Positions 56,345 through 64,000 of a stretch of 64,000 nucleotides of DNA are shown in pieces; position 1 is the first letter of the stretch, and each line of letters begins with the position of its first letter. Source of the stretch: Astropecten irregularis (Eukaryota > Echinodermata > Asteroidea > Paxillosida > Astropectinidae); contig OZ020261.1 in assembly GCA_963971285.1 (NCBI GenBank), positions 1,488,001 to 1,552,000 of the forward strand, written 5' to 3'. The position numbers were made by a program, and so were the translations under genes. Under the pieces are notes generated by a model. That model was not told the DNA's origin, searched no databases, and worked only from the letters and a program-made list of their open reading frames with translations.

Positions 56345-56805
56345 GTAGGGTACATGTCGACGTTTCTCATGACCCAAAACTTAAACAAAATTCTTATGGT
56401 TATATACCTGTGAACTCCTTAGGATTTATTTTCTCGTTTGAAATGAAGATGCGACTTCGATCAACTTCAGCTCGAACGCGCGATCGTCTTTAACTTAACA
56501 GCACGGACGACACGTAGGACCGATTTTCCAAACCGTTATGAGGATTCGGCTTAAGCTATGCATCTATCCTCTCAAAGCTTACAAATGCAGGGTGTTGCTT
56601 ATCGGCGTAGAGGGCGCTATTTCCTTTTGTTTAGGACAGAGTATTGGGGAGTCGGGTGTTTGGTTTATGCTTTACAAGTTACACCTCTGCCGTCCCAGGC
56701 TCGGTCAACAAGTGGATTGGCCTTTCAGCCCGTATACCTGTTTACATTGGTAAAATACTCTAGGGTTTTCCTCCTACCTCTAATCAGTTTTCTTCTACTA
56801 AACCT
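56345..56805. other. No gene seen
   Basis: Intergenic DNA with overlapping 70-90-codon frames and no recognisable domain. Confidence 0.4.
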
Positions 56806-56930
56806 GGGGTTGATTTCACCAAACTTATCGTAACTTAGTATTAATCGTAGGACTCATATGATGCATTGCAACCCTACGTTGGATACGCTGGGGTATCCTT
56901 CGCAACTCGAGTTACGATCGATCGTAAAGT
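56806..56930. mobile_element. ACGATCGATCGT element (inverted)
   Basis: GGGGTTGATTTCACCAAAC, CCCTACGTTGGATACGCTGG and CGAGTTACGATCGATCGTA. Confidence 0.75.
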
Positions 56931-57079
56931 CCACCACCTAGCTACTGTGTTTAGGGTGTACTTGACGGATCCTTGACTTCATTACGTTAAAACATTAATA
57001 CTGTTGGGGCTGCTCAAAGCCTATGCATGTACTTCCATATTGCGTAAAGATTGAATTTGAAAAGTGAACAAAGCAAAAT

Positions 57080-57155
57080 TTACTATAGCGGGGTTCGAAC
57101 CAGTTACTCCGGAATGGCCACGTCGGCACTCTTACCAACTAAGCTTTCAAGCCTT
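57080..57155 (-). mobile_element. tRNA-like sequence, probably SINE head
   Basis: On the minus strand AGCTTAGTTGGTAAGAGT matches an A box and GGTTCGAACCC a B box at tRNA-like spacing. The acceptor and T stems do not pair well, so a functional tRNA is unlikely. Confidence 0.5.
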
Positions 57156-57602
57156 ATGTTAGTGGTGTTCCTAATAGTCAATTATCTTCTTTTTGAAATT
57201 TGGTAGATGGAATTTGTTAGTAAAGAAACTAAAGCTAGAGCCAAAGCTCAGCCGAAGCTTTGAAAATATCAATCATACTATTGGCCGTTTGACAAAATGT
57301 TGTGTGGGCTCAAGTAAATTTACAGTCTTGATGGATAGGGATCAATCGTGCAACTCAGCACGCACCCGACACGAAAAACATCGCGCGGTCCACGATCGCG
57401 TGAACTTTCGTACAACTGTTTCCGTAACGACCACGCGGCGTTTTTAACGCGACAACTCCGCGGGCTTCAAGATTGATGAATGGTGCAGATGCCGACTCAC
57501 AGACGATCGAGGAAAAAGAAAATCGGAGTCGACGTCTTGCAGACAAGTGGGGCAGAAAGGGATCTACTTGATATCAAGAGGGGTTGCATCCACTACAGCT
57601 CC
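57156..57602. other. No gene seen
   Basis: 57200-57270 has AAAGCTAGAGCCAAAGCTC, a possible worn GGCTCC-element piece. 57355-57530 is CpG-rich. No supported gene. Confidence 0.35.
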
Positions 57603-57604
57603 TT

Positions 57605-57840
57605 TAAAGGTACAATCATACTTTGGTAGCATACCGAAACAGAAATCTTCACAAATGTAACTATAACGTTCAGGGTATAACGATAGTGATGGTAGAAACA
57701 TACCGTTCGGGTTTTTCTGCCTGAAATGCTGTTTTGATCAAGAAAAGAGAAATAACAAATAAACCAAAAACAATTTTGATCTTTAAAACATAAAACAAAA
57801 GTGAACATATTTTTAAGATACCGTGCGCGTTTTTCACTGT
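57605..57840. mobile_element. AGGTA family, inverted partial
   Basis: TTAAAGGTACAATCATACTT, GGTAGCATACCGAAACAGAA, TTCAGGGTATAACGATAGTG and CTGCCTGAAATGCTG. The distal end after TTTTTCACTG is missing. Confidence 0.7.
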
Positions 57841-58631
57841 TTTTTTGTTTTGTTCAGATACACATTCGTGTTTTATTATAGCCTACTGTCCGAGTAATGG
57901 GCAATACCTTTTCTATAGTCTCTTCATACTTCAACATACTCCTATAGACCAAACACATTTTATACATCAACTTCGAACAAAGGACATCCCTTCTAGAGAA
58001 GAATGGTTTAATTGTAGTTCCTCTATCCTCTTGTCCTCGATCTTAAAGGGCGGCTGCAGTGCTTTTTTTAGTCAGGTTTTTTTATTGCCTTCATACAGAG
58101 AATATACTGACAAATAATGAATGGCAACTCTTATTTTGGTTTCAAACCAGCATTTGGTTTTCTTTTGAACGGCTTTGCAAAATGGGGGATTTTCATGCAT
58201 ACTCATGTAGGGAACCAACAGCCAAAATATAATGAAAAAACATAAACAAATGAAGAGGCAAACATGACCCCCAGAAATGGTTTGTCAAAAAATTACACCA
58301 CCAGTTGAGTGAAAGGAACATTCAGCACACAAAAAACATTGAGGGGGAAAGTTTTGTCAGAAAATCTATGAAACAACCGCAACTTTTTGTGCACAAATCA
58401 TTTGAGTTACTACTCTTAGTTCCCAGATGACATCACAGTTTTGCTCATGAATATGGAAATGCTTATTAGCATACAAACTGAAAAACCTGTTTTTAACCCT
58501 GAATCAGTGTGAGGAAGTGGGTAAAATCACAATCTCCATGTATAGTTTTTATATTGGCACATGTCCAGGCAATAATATTCGCATTGCAGAGACCCTTTAA
58601 GACAGGACATGTATACACCATAAAAGGTTCA
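57841..58631. other. No gene seen
   Basis: Intergenic DNA without a supported gene, repeat end or RNA. Confidence 0.4.
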
Positions 58632-58818
58632 GGGCCAATTTCACGGCGCTGCTTTGCACAAAATGTGCTAAGCATGACATTTCTGTCTTAAAACAGGGTT
58701 GAAAACCAAATTTCCATGAATATCAAATGGAATTTTCACTGGTGGTTTGTTTTATAGGGCAAGACATTTGTGTGCTAAGCAAAGTTGTGTGCTTAGCGGT
58801 TCTATGAAATTGAGCCCT
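58632..58818. mobile_element. GGGCCAATTTC-family element
   Basis: GGGCCAATTTCACGGCGCTG to TTCTATGAAATTGAGCCC. Interior CCATGAATATCAAATGGAAT and GTGTGCTAAGCAAAG. Confidence 0.75.
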
Positions 58819-59389
58819 GGACAGCCATTTTGTATCCAAATTCTCCACAGTTGCCTCTACTCTTTCTACAATGAAGGGATTCTAGACTTGGTGACCAGCC
58901 GGTAGGCGTCATTAGCCATACCGTAGAGCTATTCAATGCACCGGCTGCATAATGCTTCCGTCTGACTTTACACCGTTCATATCCCCTGCATTGTCTCAGG
59001 TTTCCACTGACGGCCGGAGAAAGTTAGCATCTGAGAGTCTACCTTGAATGGTTGGAGGGGATAAAGCCTCATTCTCACAGGCCGTGACGGTGGTAATGAT
59101 ATCCAAGTTATTGATCTGGTGGCCTTTCCAATGCAGTTTCTTGGGGTGGCAAATCACGCATAGCTCACGGTACTATGCGATTTGCTAGGCAAGCATGTCC
59201 AGCTTGCAACAAGCTGGAACGAACAGCTACGCGCATTGACAAAGTGCAGCTATCTTGAGACCCGTTGCACTGTGGTCATTTTTTAAGGGCACTGCCTTTA
59301 CGACGCAAAGAAGACCTATTTTCTGACATTTCTTCAAAAGTTCATAATATGACAATGATAGAACGCTTCTAATCTATAGCACAGCTACA

Positions 59390-59690
59390 TTTATATTGCA
59401 CAGCAACTTTATTAATAATAATAATCTGTGCATTACAAATCTATTATTATCCCTGGTCATCGGTCCATAATTGACATTCCTGAAACTATCTCAGCTCCCT
59501 TGGGAATATACAGCCTTGGCTGCTGTAAGGCGCACAAAGGCTAATCAAGCACAAAGCCATCTCTATCCTTACAGGTGCCCATTTACACCTGGGTTAAGAG
59601 AAGCAATATGTGACCAGCTTGCCCAACGACGCAAGCACCACTAGCCCATGGCTGGATTCGAACACACAATCTGTTGATTGACAGACATAG
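59390..59690 (-). mobile_element. SINE-like retroposon, minus strand
   Basis: On the minus strand it starts near GTGTTCGAATCCAGCC (B-box type). It continues with GGGCAAGCTGGTC, CTTCTCTTAACCCAGGTGTA and AATGGGCACCTGTAAGG, and ends in an AATAAT-rich tail. The ACCCAGGTGTAAATGGG block resembles the conserved body of SINEs in several invertebrate genomes. Exact ends are uncertain. Confidence 0.5.
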
Positions 59691-60830
59691 GCAAGGCAAG
59701 CAGTCGATGTTATATTTGGTCAAATGCATAACGCGGGGACGCCATCTTTAAGTACAAACTCAAAAGACCTTTCTTCTGCAACGTCACAGCCCAAGTTTTT
59801 GCCAACCAGCACAGCGGAAACTATGGCGAGCCGTCAAAGCCAGGCATGACAAACAATTTAAACACAACGTTTCATTAACATTGAAAGATATTGCTGAATG
59901 TAATGAACACAACACAAGCAATGATGGTATGTATTTTGTACAGCTATGGAAAGTTTGTAAAAATGTTGAATTTGGTCATGCCTTTTGTCAAGAAGATGAT
60001 TTTATTTGCAACATTTGGCCGCCCATACCAAGTATTGCCAAGCAGCATGTCCGTGTTTGTAAACAAAAGGAAGGTCTATAGGGCATCTTCCATGAATATG
60101 GCGGTCATGGCGAACCAAATCGAGGAAAATGAAATCAAGTAGCATATCAACTTTATTATTATGTCAGAATGTATAACATTGTTATGATATTATTTTGGCA
60201 AATTACGCACAATGTTATGTCATGTATATCCCAAAGATTGAGTCAATAAGGTCAAAATCATAGTCAAACAGGTGGGATACCATTGTGCATAAATTGTGCA
60301 TCAAACCCACCTGAGGAAAACCAGACGAAACACTTCAAACTCCATGGACTACATTCAGGAACCTTACACTTTCTCACTATTGATTTGTTGAAAGTTCGTT
60401 GCCTGATTTAAAGCCGACCTGACAGTCACAACTTGAGTAACAAAGTTGAGAGGTTTCCAGTCGATAACGTGGCCTGGAATATCTGCCAGGAGTTAGGCTC
60501 TAGTGCAGCGCGTTATTTAAAGCGGCAACCGCGATGGTGGTGGTAGTGTTGCTGCTGCATTACTGCTAATATGTGCTGCTCGTGTTGCTGTGTCGTTGCT
60601 GCTGAAGTGTTGCTAATATGGTTAAAGCCTTAAAGGTTAGCTAAAATCAAAACTCATCTCAAAGTTAAATACATCAGTTCTGTATTGTTATAAAACTCAA
60701 CCCAACTATCATTGTTTGTGCTAAAACATATCGTATATATATTTTAGACCCATTACCACCCCAATTTCGCGACGAAAAACCTTGCTTACGTCACATGCAG
60801 AACACCACGCAGTATCGTAATGTGGTGCGA
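59691..60830. other. No gene seen
   Basis: Intergenic DNA. 60530-60615 is a GTTGCTGCTG-type low-complexity run. The overlapping frames at 59881-60142 have no features. Confidence 0.4.
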
Positions 60831-60831
60831 G

Positions 60832-61097
60832 TCTATACATCGATCCGACGGCGCGACCATGGAGGTAGGAAACACCCGCCATTACTGCAGTGTCCCCGCG
60901 CGTATTTTGTCCGGCAACACAAGAATTTACGTCCGCCGCACTCTATACTGCAGAGTGTTCATCCCCTAATCATGGGATATACACTTTGCAATTATAGAGT
61001 GCGGTGGAGCGTAAATTCTTTTGTTGCCGGACAAAAGGCAGCATGGGACACACCGGTAATGGCGGAGAGTATATCGTGCCGTCGGATCGGTCTATAC
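60832..61097. mobile_element. Palindromic element with ~130-bp arms
   Basis: Left arm: ATCGATCCGACGGCGCGACC, then TTTTGTCCGGCAACACAAGA and GCACTCTATACTGCAGAGTG. Right arm: the inverse, ATAGAGTGCGGTGGAGCG, TTGTTGCCGGACAAAAGG and CCGTCGGATCGGTCTATACC. Loop near CCCTAATCATGGG. A half copy is at 39065-39165. Confidence 0.85.
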
Positions 61098-61934
61098 CTG
61101 CTCTGTAAGTGACGTCACACGCATTGTTGCGTGGATTGGTTCCAAGGGTGGTTTTTGGGGTGCGGGGCATGCATGTACTAATTTTTTTTAACTTGTAAGT
61201 AAAAAATTAAGCGCCAGCATAAAAATAAACATTTATATATAGTTATTAATTATGTTTTAAGCAATGATTTTAAAGCAATTTCATCCCTTTCCCAAATTTG
61301 ATTACAGTAAAACTTTAAGGAAGACACAGTGTAGCTTTGTTATTGTATTCTTGCCTTTTCCGCCCCAAACATCTCCTTGGTACACTTTGTGGCAGTTTTG
61401 ACGATCTTTAAGAGGCTTCGTTTGTACCCAACAAGCCTGAGCACAGATCTATAACCGTTGACAGTGTTTCTTCTTCACAGTAATCAATGATGATGGATGA
61501 AGACACCGCTAGTCAATACTCAACAGATGATATATCGGGTCTTTGCCGGCAGCTAACTCTCCAGACCTAATGCCGTGTCCCCAAGCAATAAATCAAGAAA
61601 CTTCAGCTCGACTCTCTCTGGACTACGTGCGTCCTAAACAGGCACGCTATGCCATTAAAGGTTGCTGGTACGATTGGTATAAAGGGCAATAAATATCACT
61701 ATTTAGTTCTTGTTTTGTTCTTGTACTCTTGTCATTTAGCCTTCGATAAAGATCCTGCTAGAATCGGAACGCGTCAGGCCCTCCTAACTCCAAGCATATT
61801 TTAAGTTTCAGCATCCGATTTTACGAAACTTCAAACGTTGCGTATAATTATTCGCAACATTTGTGCATTGCGTAAGTCTGCGCAACTTTTCGTGAAATCG
61901 TCTGCAGGTCAGTATTTTGGCTGATTAACAATGA

Positions 61935-62070
61935 GGGACTTTGGAGAATCGGTCTTGAGTCAACAGCGCACGCGCAAACCATGCTTGCGCAATTGTGAGC
62001 ATGCGCGCGTTGATTTGCGCGTGCGCGCGCGTGCGCTGTTGACTTGAAGACCCGTTCTCCAAAGTCTCCC
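61935..62070. mobile_element. 136-bp inverted-repeat element with GCGCGC arms
   Basis: GGGACTTTGGAGAATCGGTC on the left and GACCCGTTCTCCAAAGTCTCCC on the right in inverse order (ends GGGACTTTGGAGAA/TTCTCCAAAGTCTCCC), continuing into GTCAACAGCGCACGCGC and its inverse. An alternating purine-pyrimidine run (GCGCGTGCGCGCGCGTGCGC) lies near the centre. Confidence 0.85.
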
Positions 62071-62224
62071 ATTTGACACAGTTAATTAAGTGTGATGACC
62101 AGATTTATTTAGTTTTGCTTTGACGGTGGAATGTTTCCCATAGAGTCTGAAATCAAATTAAAACAGAACATTTTGACAATTTAAAAAGGAACTATTAACA
62201 GAGTGCAATTGGAAATAAACACAC

Positions 62225-62520
62225 TTTAAAATAGTATCATACTTTGGTTAGTTTTGTAGCATACCGAAACAGAAATCTTCATAGATTATACCTATAACTC
62301 ACAGGGTTTAAAGATGGCGATGGTAGAAACATACCGTAAACATTTTGTTCTGTATTAAATGCTGTATTTATCCAGAAAAGAGCAAAACAAAATACTGAAA
62401 ACAAAATTGAACTCCGAGATCAAAATATCACAATTACAATAACCTTTTTTCTACAATTTCGCGTAACAATTTGCAACGGTTTTTGATGTTTTCTACTGTT
62501 TCTAATGATCAATTAAGCTG
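62225..62520. mobile_element. AGGTA family, inverted partial
   Basis: ATAGTATCATACTTTGGTTA, GTAGCATACCGAAACAGAAA, GATGGTAGAAACATACCGT and TGCTGTATTTATCCAGAAAA; the far end is missing. Confidence 0.7.
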
Positions 62521-63562
62521 GAAAAAGTAAGTAAAAATTGACGTGTTTTTTTTTAATGAATTAAATTGTAATGGTTAATAGTTTTAATTTTGGTAAGAGA
62601 AACCGTCGTGCTGTGATGAGAAAAAAGGAAATATGTAGGCTAAAAGATACGGAACACCGGAAAGTGAAACTTGCAAGTGCAATAGAATCTGCGCCTGGCA
62701 TACGCGCTGCGCTTCGGGTTGTACTTGCTAAGTATCATACCCCGACCACAGCACGCGATGGTTGACTAACTGATAGCTGCAACGGATTCGTTTATTGATT
62801 GAATTTCTTGGAGGGATTCGAGAGGCAAGAACGATCGAGGAGGAGGAGGCGTAAATGGGGTCAGGGAACCAGGTCCGAGGACCAGGGATTCAGAGTGTGA
62901 TGAATTGCCTCGTGCCCAATACGCCGCACTCATGAGAGTATTGATGCAAAAGAGGAAGTGCAAAAAAACTAGATATTCAATATGGTGGCTGCGGTGGTTC
63001 TGCTATCTCTTGCCACTTAAAGATTCCTCTCGCTGCCAGTTTACTCTAGATTTTTTCTTTAACAAGCCTCCTGGTAATGCTCTGTCGGCTGATTAATTGT
63101 TTGTTATCATTGTCTAATGTCATTATCCACTTAATATGTTTTCACAGCTTGAGGGAGTAATTGCGTTAAGGAAATAAACACGTGCTTTTGAAGTGAGGTT
63201 TGGGGCCGACGCAGCAGTGAATGGGGACGGCGTGAACTCGCAGCGGTAGCTAGAAGGGAAGATTTGTGAGGAATGCTCGTCTGATCGCGAGCGCCGTAGC
63301 GGCAGAAATGTTCACTCTAGCGCTCCCTTGAGGTGATTAACGAAACAGTTGCAAGTTCGCAGTACACGTAACCGCTTGACCCCGTATGCATATGGGTCAT
63401 GCCATCAAATTGGGTCACGATTTTTTGACGGTGTCCAATACACAACCCATAGAGTGAAATAATTCTTTAACACAACAACATGTTTTAAGCCTTCACAATG
63501 AACGCATATTTCCCATCCAAACTTCAAATTAGAACTGTGATACCACCATGCCTATACATCTG
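62521..63562. other. No gene established
   Basis: A 64-codon basic frame at 62571-62765 and a CpG-rich part at 63200-63370 were examined. Neither shows a domain or convincing splice signals. The CpG-rich part could belong to a promoter, but nothing fixes this. Confidence 0.35.
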
Positions 63563-63712
63563 AGGTTGGATTTCACGAAGCCCTACGATCGATTCCAACC
63601 CGAGTTACGAAGGATAACCCATTATAACCTATGACTTCTACATAGGGCTGCAATGTATCATAAGTCCTACGATTGATCGTAAGTTAAGATGAGTTTTGTG
63701 AAATCGACCACA
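63563..63712. mobile_element. ACGATCGATCGT element (full)
   Basis: Ends GGTTGGATTTCACGAAGCCC and GTTTTGTGAAATCGACCAC. Interior CATAGGGCTGCAATGTATCA and GTCCTACGATTGATCGTAAG. About 150 bp, the most complete copy. Confidence 0.85.
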
Positions 63713-64000
63713 GGTCCCAGAACTCTGCATTTTGCTACTTGAATGTCCTTTGGCTATCCTTAAAAAAATCTGAACACATGAAGAGAATCAACATTATGCT
63801 AAGCACGCCCTCTCTCTCACTCAGTTCGTCAAGTGCCAAACGCACTTGTAGGTAGAGCACAAGCCATGAGGAATTCCACTGCGTAACATATACCCAAAGG
63901 CTCTTGGAACTTCGATGGAGCTTCTTAAGAGCACCCTTTCCAATTCCTTACTCAAAGCGTTGCTCATAGTTGACCAGACGCGTTTGTCGTCCGTGCAACA

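Larger units (their letters stand above)
49287..64000 (-). other. Presumed 5' intron/upstream of the receptor gene; no exon seen
   Basis: The receptor needs an N-terminus, TM1 and TM2 upstream of 49286 on the minus strand. No minus-strand frame here reads like GNxLV, LADxL or a frame ending YLQ before a GT donor. Either a small exon was missed or it lies outside the window. The region is otherwise filled by the repeats listed separately. Confidence 0.4.

Noticed and set aside
1-64000. CRISPR arrays, bacterial operons, rRNA genes
   Set aside because: No regular spacer arrays, ribosome-binding sites or rRNA landmarks; the sequence is clearly a metazoan nuclear locus.

Overview
The window is nuclear DNA of an invertebrate animal. 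It has spliced genes with GT-AG introns, TATA promoters and AATAAA signals, a very high load of short inverted-repeat elements, long microsatellites and tRNA-derived SINE-like pieces. Secreted apple-like plus fibrinogen-domain proteins next to an orexin-type neuropeptide receptor, in such a repeat landscape, suggest a deuterostome, most likely an ambulacrarian such as an echinoderm. The taxon is an inference and was not checked by any search.

Left part (1-29.8 kb): a cluster of intronless genes for secreted fibrinogen-related proteins (FREPs). Three are intact (355-1344, 8684-9682, 22048-23037; 329, 332 and 329 aa), and only the last ~16 codons of a fourth survive (10478-10525). Long related non-coding flanks follow FREP1 (A, 1345-7340), the relic (B, 10526-16180) and, more diverged, FREP3 (C, 24430-29760). 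The cluster therefore grew by duplication of DNA blocks. Inside each flank lies a module of four copies of TCAATGATGGATCCA in +,-,+,- order with closely kept spacing; it occurs four times because flank C carries it twice.

Middle and right part (30-50 kb): the minus strand carries five consecutive exons (49286 down to 36017) of a class A G-protein-coupled receptor of orexin/allatotropin type, covering TM3 to the stop codon. All exon lengths and intron phases agree. The first exon(s), for the N-terminus, TM1 and TM2, were not found and probably lie beyond 64000. Its introns are packed with mobile elements.

Elsewhere (16-21 kb, 30-36 kb, 50-64 kb) no convincing gene was found. These stretches hold miniature inverted-repeat elements: a TTAA-flanked AGGTA family, a TTAA-flanked GGCC family, a GGCTCC-ended family, an ACGATCGATCGT family, a GGGCCAATTTCATAGAG family, a 480-bp GGGTGCACCC family and others, plus SINE-like pieces and a pogo/Tigger-like transposon remnant. 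One family stands out. Foldback elements at 18258, 34596 and 36349 are each bounded by a 12-13 bp target duplication. Two contain, on one or both strands, a CTGATGA-hairpin-GAAAC core shaped like the conserved part of a hammerhead ribozyme. This points to a non-autonomous, Penelope-like retroposon. The same core shape recurs in at least three other repeat families here and is the main candidate for an undescribed system.
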